A stretch of 64,000 nucleotides of DNA. Origin: Thalassospira sp. ER-Se-21-Dark (GTDB lineage: Bacteria; Pseudomonadota; Alphaproteobacteria; Rhodospirillales; Thalassospiraceae). The position numbers and the translations under genes were made by a program. The DNA lies in contig NZ_VDEZ01000001.1 of NCBI RefSeq assembly GCF_017922435.1, positions 1,054,001-1,118,000 on the forward strand, written 5' to 3'. Of this stretch, positions 55,343-64,000 are shown in pieces. The number at the start of each line of letters is the position of its first letter. Positions within the stretch are counted from its first letter, which is position 1. Below the pieces are notes generated by a model, which was not told the origin of the DNA, did not search any database, and saw nothing but the letters and a program-made list of their open reading frames with translations.

Positions 55343-57666
55343 TGACCACCATTAAACAGGTCGCCGTTATCGGCGCCGGTGTTATGGGGGCTGCGATCGC
55401 GGCCCACATCGCCAACTCCGGGACACCCGTCCTGTTGCTTGATATCGTGCCCGAAGGGGCCAAAAACCGTAATTCGGTTGCCGAGGGTGCGGTTGCCAAA
55501 ATGCTGAAAACCGATCCGGCCCCGTTCATGTCCAAACGGGTCGCCAAGCTGATCACATGTGGCAATATCGAAGATGACCTTGATAAAATCGCCAAATGTG
55601 ACTGGGTGATCGAAGCCGTCATTGAACGCCTTGATATCAAGCAGGATCTGTATCGCAAGATTGATGCGGTCCGTGCCAAGGGATCGGTGGTGTCATCAAA
55701 CACATCGACCATTCCGCTCGCCACCCTGATTGACGGGATGGATGAAAGCTTCGCACAGGACTTCATCATTACCCACTTCTTCAACCCGCCGCGCTATATG
55801 CGCCTGCTGGAGCTGGTTGGATCGGGTGTCACCCGCGATGGTGTGATTGATGCGGTTGCCGATTTTGCTGATCGCAAACTGGGCAAAACCTGTGTCACCT
55901 GTCATGACGAACCGGGCTTTATCGCCAATCGGCTGGGTGTCTACTGGATTCAGGCCGCCATGGTTGAGGCCATGGACCGCAAACTGACGGTCGAAGAAGC
56001 CGACAGCGTCATCGGCCGTCCGTTCGGTATTCCCAAAACCGGCGTCTTTGGCCTGATGGATCTGGTTGGTCTTGATCTGATGCCCCATGTGCAATCAAGC
56101 ATGGCTGGACTCCTTGATAAATCCGATCCGTTCCACGCGATTTACCGCGAAAGCGATCTGGTCAGCAAACTGATTGCCGATGGCTATACCGGCCGCAAGG
56201 GCAAGGGTGGTTTTTACCGCCTGAACCGTGACGGTGGTGAAAAGGTCAAGGAATCGGTGGATCTGCAAACTGGTAAGTTTGCCAAATCCGAAAAGGCCCG
56301 TTTGGGCAGTGTCCGCGCTGCTGGCAAAGACCCGCGCAAGATGATGGAAGCATCTGACAAGGGTGGCCAGTATGGCCGCGCTGTCATGGGCAAGACGCTG
56401 GCCTATGCGGCCTTGATTGCCGAGGCCGCTGCGAATTCCATCGTCGATGTCGATGATGCGATGAAGCTTGGGTATGCATGGAAAACCGGGCCGTTTGAAC
56501 TGATTGATGCCATTGGCGTCGATGCCCTGATTTCGATGCTCCAAGAAGACGGTGTTGAAGTTCCGGCATTGCTGAAAAAGGCCGCAGGCAAGTCGTTCTA
56601 CAAGGTCGAAGACGGTGATCTTTATTACCTCGGCTTTGATGGCAACTATGCCAAGGTCACCCGCCCGGAAGGCGTCATCCTTCTGGAAGACATCAAACGT
56701 AAATCTGAACGGGTTGCCGGTAACCGGGCTGCATCGCTTTGGGATATCGGTGATGGCGTTGCCTGCCTTGAATTCCATACCAAGATGAATGCGCTTGATG
56801 CCGATGTGCTTGGCGCGATCAAGACATCCATCCGGACTGTCAAAAAGCAGTTCAAGGCGATGGTGATCTATAACGAAGCAAGCAACTTCTCAGCCGGGGC
56901 AAACCTCGGTCTGGCGCTGTTTGCCGCCAATATCGCCGCCTGGCCAGAGATCGAAAACTTCGTTGAAACCGGTCAGGAGACCTACAAGGCGCTTAAATAC
57001 TCGCCCTTCCCGGTCGTGGGTGCCCCAAGTGGCCTTGCCCTTGGCGGTGGTTGTGAAGTTCTGCTGCATTGTGATGCGGTTCAGGCGCACGGGGAAACCT
57101 ATATCGGGCTTGTTGAGCCCGGTGTGGGTCTGATCCCGGCCTGGGGCGGATGTAAGGAAATGATCCGTCGCTGGGCGGAAAATCCGAAGTTTGTCAAAGG
57201 CCCGATGGCTCCGAGTGCCAAGGCGTTTGAGATCATCTCGGTCGCGACCGTCGCCAAATCGGCGATGGAGGCCAAGGAAAACCTGTTCTTCCGTGAAACT
57301 GACGGCATCACCATGAACCGCAACCGTTTGCTGGCCGATGCCAAGGAACGCGCGTTATCCATGGTTGATGGTTACGAATCCCCCGAAGAATTCACCTATC
57401 GCCTGCCGGGTGAAAGTGCACGGGTTGCCTTTGAAATGGCGGTCGATGGCTTCCACCGTTTGGGCAAGGCCACCGATTACGACCGTGTGGTCGCCGGTGA
57501 ATTGGCAAAGGTTCTCGCCGGTGGCGATACAGACGTGACCGAGGAACTTTCCGAAGACGATATTCTTGAACTGGAACGCGAAGGATTCATGCGTCTGGTC
57601 CGCAATGAAGGCACCATGGCCCGGGTTGAGCATATGCTGCTGACCGGCAAGCCGCTGCGAAACTGA
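55342..57666 (+). CDS. Multifunctional 3-hydroxyacyl-CoA dehydrogenase/enoyl-CoA hydratase (FadN type)
   Basis: 774 residues from the ATG at 55342 (MTTIKQVAVIGAGVMGAAIA). The dehydrogenase NAD domain (about 5-190) and C-terminal domains come first, and the crotonase domain is last (about 490-650, with GLALGGGCEVLLHCDAVQAH and GLVEPGVGLIPAWGG). This is the order of Bacillus FadN, opposite to E. coli FadB/FadJ. It hydrates enoyl-CoA and oxidises 3-hydroxyacyl-CoA. The start overlaps the thiolase stop. Confidence 0.93.
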   Translation: MTTIKQVAVIGAGVMGAAIAAHIANSGTPVLLLDIVPEGAKNRNSVAEGAVAKMLKTDPAPFMSKRVAKLITCGNIEDDLDKIAKCDWVIEAVIERLDIKQDLYRKIDAVRAKGSVVSSNTSTIPLATLIDGMDESFAQDFIITHFFNPPRYMRLLELVGSGVTRDGVIDAVADFADRKLGKTCVTCHDEPGFIANRLGVYWIQAAMVEAMDRKLTVEEADSVIGRPFGIPKTGVFGLMDLVGLDLMPHVQSSMAGLLDKSDPFHAIYRESDLVSKLIADGYTGRKGKGGFYRLNRDGGEKVKESVDLQTGKFAKSEKARLGSVRAAGKDPRKMMEASDKGGQYGRAVMGKTLAYAALIAEAAANSIVDVDDAMKLGYAWKTGPFELIDAIGVDALISMLQEDGVEVPALLKKAAGKSFYKVEDGDLYYLGFDGNYAKVTRPEGVILLEDIKRKSERVAGNRAASLWDIGDGVACLEFHTKMNALDADVLGAIKTSIRTVKKQFKAMVIYNEASNFSAGANLGLALFAANIAAWPEIENFVETGQETYKALKYSPFPVVGAPSGLALGGGCEVLLHCDAVQAHGETYIGLVEPGVGLIPAWGGCKEMIRRWAENPKFVKGPMAPSAKAFEIISVATVAKSAMEAKENLFFRETDGITMNRNRLLADAKERALSMVDGYESPEEFTYRLPGESARVAFEMAVDGFHRLGKATDYDRVVAGELAKVLAGGDTDVTEELSEDDILELEREGFMRLVRNEGTMARVEHMLLTGKPLRN

Positions 57667-57688
57667 CCGGTCCGGGAGGAAAAGTAAA

Positions 57689-59473
57689 ATGGCTGAATAT
57701 AAAGCACCCCTGCGCGACATGCGCTTCGTCCTGACCGAGCTGTTTGATTTCAACGATATCAATCAGATGCCCGGTTGCGAGGATTTTACCCCTGATGTGG
57801 TTGATGCGGTTCTCGAAGAAGCTGCCAAAGTCTGCGAAGAAGTCCTGTTCCCGATCAACCGGTCGGGCGATGAGGAAGGCTGCAGCTGGAATGACGGCAT
57901 CGTCACAACCCCCAAAGGTTTCAAGGAAGCCTACCAGACCTTTGCCGAAGGTGGCTGGACCGGGATTGCCTGTGACCCGAAATATGGCGGTCAGGGCGCG
58001 CCGAAATCCATCAATGCCCTGGTTGAGGAAATGATTTGTTCGACCAACCTGTCCTTTGGCATGTATCCGGGTCTGTCCTTTGGCGCCTATGCCGCCCTTC
58101 ACAGCCACGCATCGGACGCACTCAAGGACAAATTCCTGCCCAAGATGGTCGATGGCACCTGGTCAGGGACCATGTGCCTTACCGAACCGCATTGCGGTAC
58201 CGATCTTGGCATCATCAAGACCAAGGCCGAACCCCTTGATGACGGGTCCTATGCGATTTCCGGTACCAAGATCTTTATCTCGGCCGGGGAACATGACCTG
58301 ACGGAAAATATCATCCATCTGGTTCTGGCCAAGCTGCCTGACGCCCCAAGCGGCACCAAGGGCATTTCGCTTTTCCTTGTGCCAAAATTCATGGTGGGTG
58401 ATGACGGATCACTTGGCGATCGCAACGCGGTCAAATGCGGTTCCATCGAACACAAGATGGGCATCAAGGCATCTTCGACCTGTGTCATGAACTTTGATGG
58501 CGCGGTTGGTTATCTGGTCGGTGAACCCCATCAGGGCATGCCCGCCATGTTCACCATGATGAACCAGGAACGCCTTTCGGTTGGCATTCAGGGTCTTGGC
58601 CTTGGCGAAGCCGCCTATCAGGGTGCGCGTGCCTATGCCAAGGACCGCCTGCAGGGCCGCGCCCTGACCGGTGCAAAATCCCCCAACCAACCTGCCGATT
58701 CCATCATCGTGCATCCCGATGTGCGGCGCATGTTGCTGACGGCAAAGGCAACCAATGAAGGCTGCCGGGCGATGGGTATGTGGGTGGCACGCGCACTTGA
58801 TACTGCCAAACACCACGAAGATCCGGTCAAACGCGAAGAGGCTGACGAATTCGTTCAGCTGATGACCCCGATCGTCAAGGCGCTGTTCACCGACTGGGGC
58901 TTTGATAACACCAACCTTGGTGTTCAGGTCTTTGGCGGGCACGGCTATATCCGCGAATGGGGTATGGAACAATATGTCCGTGATGCCCGTATTGCCCAGA
59001 TTTACGAAGGTACCAACGGCATTCAGGCGCTTGACCTTGTTGGCCGTAAAATGCCGACCAAGGCGGGGCGGTATCTGCGTCGTTTCTTCCATCCCGTGCA
59101 GGAATATATCGAAGCCAATGTCTCGAACGGCGACCTTGGTGAATATGTCCAGCCGCTTGCCAAGGCCTTCATGCGCCTGCAACAGGCCACCGGCGAACTG
59201 GCCCAGCGCGGGATGAAAAACCCCGATGAAGCCGGTGCTGCCGCCACCGAATTCCTGCGTCTGTTTGGTCTGGTTGCCGTCGGCTTCATGTGGGCCCGCA
59301 TGGCGGAAATCGCACTCGCCAAACAGGGTGATGACGAAGACGGTTTCTATAAGGGCAAGCTGATCACGGCCAAGTTCTATATGGAACGTGTTCTTCCACA
59401 ATCAGGTGCCCTGTTCAGCCAGATCATGTCGGGGTCTTCGACCATGATGGCGCTTGACGAGGAGCTGTTCTGA
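57689..59473 (+). CDS. Acyl-CoA dehydrogenase with C-terminal extension (FadE-like)
   Basis: 594 residues. MCLTEPHCGTDLGIIKTKA and GGHGYIREWGMEQYVRDARIAQIYEGTNGIQALDLVGRKM are flavin-binding and catalytic-Glu regions of the family. A C-terminal domain (about 470-590) is the acyl-CoA_dh_C extension seen in this subgroup. It makes trans-2-enoyl-CoA in the first beta-oxidation step. It follows the FadN gene by 22 bases, with GGGAGGAAAAG before its ATG. Confidence 0.95.
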   Translation: MAEYKAPLRDMRFVLTELFDFNDINQMPGCEDFTPDVVDAVLEEAAKVCEEVLFPINRSGDEEGCSWNDGIVTTPKGFKEAYQTFAEGGWTGIACDPKYGGQGAPKSINALVEEMICSTNLSFGMYPGLSFGAYAALHSHASDALKDKFLPKMVDGTWSGTMCLTEPHCGTDLGIIKTKAEPLDDGSYAISGTKIFISAGEHDLTENIIHLVLAKLPDAPSGTKGISLFLVPKFMVGDDGSLGDRNAVKCGSIEHKMGIKASSTCVMNFDGAVGYLVGEPHQGMPAMFTMMNQERLSVGIQGLGLGEAAYQGARAYAKDRLQGRALTGAKSPNQPADSIIVHPDVRRMLLTAKATNEGCRAMGMWVARALDTAKHHEDPVKREEADEFVQLMTPIVKALFTDWGFDNTNLGVQVFGGHGYIREWGMEQYVRDARIAQIYEGTNGIQALDLVGRKMPTKAGRYLRRFFHPVQEYIEANVSNGDLGEYVQPLAKAFMRLQQATGELAQRGMKNPDEAGAAATEFLRLFGLVAVGFMWARMAEIALAKQGDDEDGFYKGKLITAKFYMERVLPQSGALFSQIMSGSSTMMALDEELF

Positions 59474-59528
59474 TCATGGCTACGGGCCGCATGCACAAAG
59501 ACCTGTCATCCGGATACGGAGCATTGTC

Positions 59529-60059
59529 GTGAACCTGATTTTCCGACTGATCCGTGTGGTGATCCTGTCCTTGTTGCGGCCCCGCCTGCACCCGCTTGAT
59601 CCATCGACCCTGCATTTCCGGGCATGGCCGCTGGATCTTGATATTAACGTGCACATGACAAATTCGCGCTATTTCGCGCTGATGGATCTGGGTCGAACCG
59701 AACTGATCATGCGCAATGGCATTGCCAAGCAGATGCTGAAACGCAAATGGCAGCCGGTGGTGTCCGGATCGACCATGCGGTTCAAACGCGCGATCAAACC
59801 GTTTCAGAAATTCGCACTCGAAACGCAGGCTTTGTATTGGGATGAAAAGGGCTTCTATCTCGAGCAACGCTTTGTCGCCAAAGGCAAGACGCTGGCCCTT
59901 GGCGTCGTAAAGGCGGTTTTCGTTGGCCCGGATGGCATTGTTGCGCCCGAGGTTATCTGTCGGATGGTCGGTGCCGATGAAACGTCGCCATCCATGCCCG
60001 ACTGGCTTTCTGGGTGGCCCGATATGGAAACCGCAATCGAAGCGCGACTGGCGATTTAA
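59529..60059 (+). CDS. Acyl-CoA thioesterase, hotdog (THEM6-like)
   Basis: 176 residues from a GTG at 59529, with GGAG seven bases upstream. The open frame continues upstream to 59454, but that stretch overlaps the dehydrogenase stop and lacks family sequence. A short hydrophobic N-terminus precedes a 4HBT-like hotdog: LDLDINVHMTNSRYFALMDLGRTELIMR. It probably releases free acids from acyl-CoA. Activity is inferred. Confidence 0.85.
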   Translation: MNLIFRLIRVVILSLLRPRLHPLDPSTLHFRAWPLDLDINVHMTNSRYFALMDLGRTELIMRNGIAKQMLKRKWQPVVSGSTMRFKRAIKPFQKFALETQALYWDEKGFYLEQRFVAKGKTLALGVVKAVFVGPDGIVAPEVICRMVGADETSPSMPDWLSGWPDMETAIEARLAI

Positions 60060-60123
60060 CACACACCAACAACCGGAAAACCGGGACAATTGCGGTAAAA
60101 AACACCGCGCAGGAGGAAACACC

Positions 60124-60930
60124 ATGGCATCCGATGACGCCGTATTGCTCAACATCACCGATGCGGTCGCAACGATTACGCTGAACCGCCCGGATCGCAT
60201 GAACGCCCTTGATCAGGCGATGGTCAGTGGGTTGTCCGCCGCCATGGACAAGATCGAAGCCAACCTTCCCGATATCGGAGCCATCATCATCGAAGGATCG
60301 GGCGGCACTTTCATGGCCGGTGGCGATGTGAAGTTTTTCCATCAGGTATCAAAAAGCCCGGTCGAAGACGCCCGCTCCTCAATCGAAGCATTGATTGATC
60401 GGGTTCACCAAATTGTTTTGCGCATCAACGCCCTGCCCCGCCCGGTGATCGCCAAACTTGAAGGCGCGGTTGCCGGATTTGGTGTCAGCCTGATGAATGC
60501 CTGCGACCTTGCCATTGCGGCTGAGGAAACCGTTTTCACCCTGGCTTATATCCATATCGGCACCTCGCCCGATGGCGGTGCAACCCATTCGCTGACCCGG
60601 TTGGTCGGCATGAAAAAGGCCAAGGAAATCGCCCTGCTTGGCGATCGGTTCGGGGCCGATGAAGCCCATGATTGCGGCCTGATCAACAAGGTCGTCCCGG
60701 CAGATCTGCTGGCATCAACCACCGCGAAATACGCAACTCGTTTGTCCGCCGGACCGCGCGATGCGATTGCCCGCACAAAGACGTTGCTGAATGCCGCCCC
60801 CGAGGCCGATCTGCAAACACAGCTGAAGGCCGAGGCCAAATCATTCGCTGATTGCGCCACGAGTGCCGATTTCCGCGAGGGCGTTACTGCTTTCGTCGAA
60901 AAACGCACGCCGCGTTTTGGCAAATCATAA
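60124..60930 (+). CDS. Enoyl-CoA hydratase/isomerase family protein
   Basis: 268 residues from the ATG at 60124 with a strong AGGAGGAAAC site. Crotonase motifs: ATITLNRPDRMNALDQAM, the oxyanion region GGTFMAGGDVKFF and a GAVAGFGVSLMNACDLAIA stretch. It likely hydrates enoyl-CoA or isomerises unsaturated acyl-CoA, complementing the FadN enzyme for unusual substrates. It lies 64 bases after the thioesterase gene. Confidence 0.93.
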   Translation: MASDDAVLLNITDAVATITLNRPDRMNALDQAMVSGLSAAMDKIEANLPDIGAIIIEGSGGTFMAGGDVKFFHQVSKSPVEDARSSIEALIDRVHQIVLRINALPRPVIAKLEGAVAGFGVSLMNACDLAIAAEETVFTLAYIHIGTSPDGGATHSLTRLVGMKKAKEIALLGDRFGADEAHDCGLINKVVPADLLASTTAKYATRLSAGPRDAIARTKTLLNAAPEADLQTQLKAEAKSFADCATSADFREGVTAFVEKRTPRFGKS

Positions 60931-60952
60931 AAAGAATTCAGGGAAGAATTTG

Positions 60953-61846
60953 ATGACGAGTCTTAAAGGCAAAACACTGTTCATCACCGGCGCATCGCGC
61001 GGCATCGGCAAGGAAATTGCCCTGCGTGCGGCGCGCGATGGGGCCAATGTCGCGATCATTGCCAAAACTGATGAACCACACCCCAAACTGCCCGGCACCA
61101 TCCATAGTGCCGCTGCCGAGATCGAGGAAGTTGGTGGCAAGGCACTGGCCCTTAAGACCGATATTCGCGATGAAGACCAAATTGCCGAGGCTGTCGCAAA
61201 GACCGTCAAAACCTTTGGCGGGATCGATATCCTGATCAACAATGCCAGCGCGATCAATCTGACCCCGACCCTGCAAACACCGATGAAGCGGTTTGATCTG
61301 ATGCATCAGGTCAATACGCGTGCGAGCTTTGCCTGTGCGCAGGCCTGCCTGCCGCATCTTCTGAAGTCGGACAACCCACATATCCTGACCATGTCACCAC
61401 CGCCCAACCTGTCCCCACAGTGGTTTGCCAATCACACCGCCTATACGATTTCGAAATACGGCATGAGCCTGATCACGCTTGGTCTGGCAGCCGAGTTTGC
61501 CGATGAAGGAGTTGCCGTCAATTCGCTTTGGCCGGTCACGGTGATTGAAACAGCAGCGCTCAACATGATCCCCGGTCTTGAGCAGGGCCGTGCACGCACA
61601 CCGCAAATTCTGGCCGATGCGGCACATGCAATCCTTACCGCCCCATCGCGCGAAATTACAGGGGGCTTCTTTACCGATGAAAGTGTGCTTGAGGCCATCG
61701 GTGTCACCGATTTCGAACAATACAACCTGACCCCGGGCAAACCGCCCTATCCGGACTTCTTCCTGGAGCTTGATCGCAACGGCAAGAACGACCCGCAGGT
61801 TGCAAAACTGCTTACGAAACTGGGCCGCTTTCACAAAGCAGCCTGA
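60953..61846 (+). CDS. HSDL2-like short-chain dehydrogenase/reductase
   Basis: 297 residues from the ATG at 60953 (MTSLKGKTLFITGASRGIGKE). The TGASRGIG cofactor loop, the Ser in LTMSPP and the YTISK catalytic pair are visible, and PHPKLPGTIHSAAAEIEEVGG matches HSDL2. Eukaryotic HSDL2 is a peroxisomal or mitochondrial SDR with a C-terminal SCP2 domain; this protein lacks SCP2, which is encoded separately at 49500. It ends the operon before a terminator. Confidence 0.92.
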   Translation: MTSLKGKTLFITGASRGIGKEIALRAARDGANVAIIAKTDEPHPKLPGTIHSAAAEIEEVGGKALALKTDIRDEDQIAEAVAKTVKTFGGIDILINNASAINLTPTLQTPMKRFDLMHQVNTRASFACAQACLPHLLKSDNPHILTMSPPPNLSPQWFANHTAYTISKYGMSLITLGLAAEFADEGVAVNSLWPVTVIETAALNMIPGLEQGRARTPQILADAAHAILTAPSREITGGFFTDESVLEAIGVTDFEQYNLTPGKPPYPDFFLELDRNGKNDPQVAKLLTKLGRFHKAA

Positions 61847-61952
61847 CCGTCATGGCGCCGGGGAAGTGTGTGCCTCGGCGTCTCGTAGGGGCCTGATTTT
61901 ACGGCTGTGGATGATCTGCACTGGAAATCGGGCTCTCTCGCCCGCTGAACTA

Positions 61953-61982
61953 AACCCGCCCTTTGTGGCGGGTTCTTTTTTG
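61953..61982 (+). terminator. Intrinsic terminator of the beta-oxidation operon
   Basis: ACCCGCC and GGCGGGT pair around CTTTGT, followed by TCTTTTTT. It lies about 105 bases after the SDR stop. Confidence 0.9.
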
Positions 61983-61999
61983 TGGTATGCGCACATAAA

Positions 62000-62028
62000 G
62001 GCACCGCCACGGGGAGAATGGCGGTGCC
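62000..62028 (-). terminator. Hairpin terminator for the unknown minus-strand gene
   Basis: GGCACCGCCA and TGGCGGTGCC form a perfect 10-bp stem with loop CGGGGAGAA. On the minus strand it is followed by TTTATG, so the T-run is weak. Confidence 0.7.
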
Positions 62029-62099
62029 GCCTTCGCATTAAACGCTAGACGTTGAGGGATATGATGAAAAAGCGTGAAGCGAAGGAGTGGTTATAAGCT

Positions 62100-62579
62100 T
62101 CAGGAAGCGCGGCGTTCCAGTGACTGACGCGGCATTTCACAGGCAACAAGACCTGGTGTCGGCAACATCATCTGTACCGAAAGTGCCATGCCAAGGTCGC
62201 GGTGATCGCGTTTGGCATCGAGGAAATGCTCCGACCAGCTGCCGTCACGGTTGGCTGACAGAAACGCACAACGCAGCATCGAAAAACGGCTTGATCCATG
62301 GCAGTTATGTTCGCCAGTCACCTGGGCAAGCCAGCCGGCAATTGCGTCATGGGCAGCCTGATCAAGGATGTCCTGCATGCTGGCCCGATCACTGGCTGCA
62401 ATGCTGTCTTCGGCAAGCGCATCGCGAAGGGCGTTGATCATGCGCTGACTGGCCTGCGGAGAGTTGACACTAAATGAACGCAACCACGCACGTGCCGTGT
62501 CTTCGATCAAACGCGTCATCGCAGCCGATTCAAACGCGGCATAGGTGAAACCCTTTGATGCAATGGTCATGTCAGTCAT
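62100..62579 (-). CDS. Protein of unknown function
   Basis: 159 residues from the ATG at 62579 with GGAGGG upstream; a longer frame to 62606 is not needed. It is mostly alpha-helical with a cysteine-bearing segment (GEHNCHGSSRFSMLRCAFLSA) and an Arg/Glu-rich C-terminus. No signal peptide or known domain. It lies between the beta-oxidation operon and opgH. A CTTAACG/CGTTAAG inverted repeat lies just upstream. Confidence 0.65.
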   Translation of the reverse strand: MTDMTIASKGFTYAAFESAAMTRLIEDTARAWLRSFSVNSPQASQRMINALRDALAEDSIAASDRASMQDILDQAAHDAIAGWLAQVTGEHNCHGSSRFSMLRCAFLSANRDGSWSEHFLDAKRDHRDLGMALSVQMMLPTPGLVACEMPRQSLERRAS

Positions 62580-62615
62580 TCGTCTGGCCCTCCGGGCGGT
62601 GAACAATCAGCGGGA

Positions 62616-62632
62616 CTTAACGCTTCGTTAAG
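62616..62632. repeat. Inverted repeat upstream of the unknown gene
   Basis: CTTAACG (62616-62622) and CGTTAAG (62626-62632) are perfect arms separated by CTT. It lies 36 bases before the ATG at 62579 and could be an operator or a hairpin. It is not the ACGTTAACGT operator of the lipid regulon. Confidence 0.5.
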
Positions 62633-62716
62633 AATGAATATCGCTGAAAAAAAGCGGGATAATTTGCTCGAATCTGGGCGTTTTTGTGGCGTCGAGAAAC
62701 TTTTGAAAACAAACCA

Positions 62717-64000
62717 CTAGCTTGCTGGCTTCGGACCTTCGGCCGTGATGTGATCGCGCCCTGCCATGATCTGATCAAGCGGCTTGACCGGCCAAGACAG
62801 AATCAGAAGCTTTTCATCGCGCGTCAGGCTTTCAACGCCAAGCCGGGCAAGCTTTTCATAGATGATCCCGATTTCGATCGCGGTACGCGCATCCGGCTTG
62901 CGCACCGGCAGAAGCGCGGAATGCAGTGCATTGGCGTAAGGATCTTCGATCAGGCGCAGCAGCCCGTCTTTGACATCGTCATCACCACTTTCGGCATTGA
63001 TCCGCACCAACGCGCGAAGCTCTTCGGGGCTGTCATATTCTTCGGGGGTCACAAAAAGCTTCATCCGACGCGCAGCCTTTCCGATGGCAAGGCTGCTGGA
63101 ATAATGGGTCAGCCATGGCGAAAGCACCAAACCGGCCAGAATGGGCGACAACCACCAGAAGAATGCCGTATCCACAAAAACAGCAATCGCGCCCCAGACC
63201 ACACCAATCACGATAATGGTGCGATGGGTTTTAAGTGCGGCCTTGAACGGTACCCCGGCATCGTCACGTTCCTGCGCGTCCCAGCCCACCTGATTACCGG
63301 TCAGGACCGAGAACACGAACTGGGAATGGAGCATCATCATGATCGGGGCCTGCAAGGCCGAATACAGGGTTTCAAGCAGGCCACTGGCCAATACCATTAC
63401 CCCGCCATACTGTTTGCGGTCGCGGCCAAGACACACCATCAGAATCGAGATGATCTTGGGCAGCACCAGCATGCCGATGGTAAAGATCAGCAACACCAGC
63501 ATTTCAAACGACCGATCCACCGGCCATTGTGGAAACATGGTGAACTGACCTGGAAAGAAGCTATAGGTCAGCTGGGTGTTCTGAAGGGTCGCGATTGTCG
63601 AACTTAGTAACAGCAACAACCACAGCGGCGATGATACAAAGCTCATCACGCCCATAAAGAAATGCAGACGGCTGAGCGGTTTAAAGCCCGGCGCAACCAT
63701 CAGGCGCGCATGTTGCATATTGCCCTGACACCAGCGCCGGTCACGGATCGCAAAATCAATCAGGTTGGGCGGCAATTCTTCCCAGCTGCCTTCAAGCTGC
63801 GGGATCAGCCAGCACCGCCAGCCTGCCTTGCGCATAAAGGCGGCTTCAACGAAATCATGACTCAGGATATGACCACCCATCGGCGGTTTGCCCGACAGAA
63901 CTGGCAGGCCACAGCATTCGATAAATGACTTGGTGCGAATGATCGCATTGTGGCCCCAATAGTTCGAGCTGCCCATGCACCAGAATGACAGACCCGCCGA
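62717..64000 (-). CDS. opgH: Glucan biosynthesis glucosyltransferase OpgH, C-terminal part
   Basis: At least 427 residues; the 5' end is outside the window and the frame is still open at 64000. GT2-type motifs GGHILSHDFVEAAFMRKAGW and IRDRRWCQGN precede several membrane helices (PLWLLLLLSSTIA, MLVLLIFTIGMLVLPKIISIL). OpgH makes periplasmic glucans from UDP-glucose with OpgG. Whether opgG lies beyond the edge is unknown. Confidence 0.93.
   Translation of the reverse strand, partial: SAGLSFWCMGSSNYWGHNAIIRTKSFIECCGLPVLSGKPPMGGHILSHDFVEAAFMRKAGWRCWLIPQLEGSWEELPPNLIDFAIRDRRWCQGNMQHARLMVAPGFKPLSRLHFFMGVMSFVSSPLWLLLLLSSTIATLQNTQLTYSFFPGQFTMFPQWPVDRSFEMLVLLIFTIGMLVLPKIISILMVCLGRDRKQYGGVMVLASGLLETLYSALQAPIMMMLHSQFVFSVLTGNQVGWDAQERDDAGVPFKAALKTHRTIIVIGVVWGAIAVFVDTAFFWWLSPILAGLVLSPWLTHYSSSLAIGKAARRMKLFVTPEEYDSPEELRALVRINAESGDDDVKDGLLRLIEDPYANALHSALLPVRKPDARTAIEIGIIYEKLARLGVESLTRDEKLLILSWPVKPLDQIMAGRDHITAEGPKPAS

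Noticed and set aside
61847-62099. tRNA-like or gene-like stretch after the SDR gene
   Set aside because: There is no cloverleaf or T-loop; two terminator hairpins account for the structure.

Overview
The window looks like a chromosomal core region of a marine-type alphaproteobacterium in or near Rhodospirillales; Thalassospira is my best guess. The evidence is mid-50s GC, alphaproteobacterial gene neighbourhoods (hemC-hemD-Mic60-hemY; tsaD-gpsA-yciI-EVE), an SDHAF4/DUF1674 protein, an IF3 gene with a rare start codon, and an OpgH-type glucan synthase. The genus is inference; the class is well supported. I see no insertion sequence, phage, CRISPR array, tRNA or rRNA.

Layout. 1-6.2 kb: end of an unknown gene, a small membrane protein, a heme-degrading-domain protein, lepA, a membrane histidine kinase and a lipoprotein. 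6.3-12.8 kb: translation genes on the minus strand (pheT, pheS, rplT, rpmI, infC); rpmI and infC are separated by an AEC transporter and a single-domain response regulator. 12.9-16 kb: two glycosyltransferases and a divergent ABHD10-like hydrolase. 16-19.3 kb: minus-strand operon tsaD, gpsA, YciI, EVE, Rieske. 19.6-24.3 kb: hemC, hemD, a Mic60/mitofilin homologue and HemY. 24.4-31 kb: purH, the 2-oxoadipate decarboxylase HglS, and two polysaccharide-initiation enzymes. 31.2-39.5 kb: rsmB, rpe, an SDHAF4-like protein, tex, a TPP riboswitch with thiM-thiE, a small secreted protein and Fe-type sodB. 39.6-48.2 kb: a LysR-controlled catabolic operon (FAD oxidoreductase, class III aminotransferase, ALDH7/AmaB), an MFS and a LysE exporter, and isoaspartyl dipeptidase. 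48.4-49.3 kb: two glycine-zipper envelope proteins. 49.5-61.8 kb: a fatty-acid uptake and beta-oxidation regulon. 62.1-64 kb: an unknown protein and the C-terminal part of opgH, which runs off the window.

How the genes work together. The clearest system is the lipid regulon. Three copies of the palindrome TGACGTTAACGTAA (49426-49439, 51932-51945, 53697-53710) precede three transcription units: SCP2-DUF6134-FadL, an acyl-CoA synthetase, and a MerR-family regulator followed by thiolase, FadN-type multifunctional enzyme, acyl-CoA dehydrogenase, thioesterase, enoyl-CoA hydratase and an HSDL2-like SDR. The MerR protein has no cysteine and is the natural candidate to bind the palindrome. The SCP2 and SDR proteins match the two halves of eukaryotic HSDL2 but are encoded at opposite ends of the regulon.

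A second theme is lysine/2-aminoadipate breakdown: AmaB-type ALDH, an aminotransferase and HglS would carry an aminoadipate semialdehyde to 2-hydroxyglutarate, although the genes sit in two loci 12 kb apart. Third, the heme operon carries alphaproteobacterial Mic60 beside a HemY with a C-terminal four-cysteine zinc ribbon. Several start codons were reset from Shine-Dalgarno evidence (ATA for infC; GTG for the acyl-CoA synthetase, SCP2 and thioesterase genes; TTG for rsmB).
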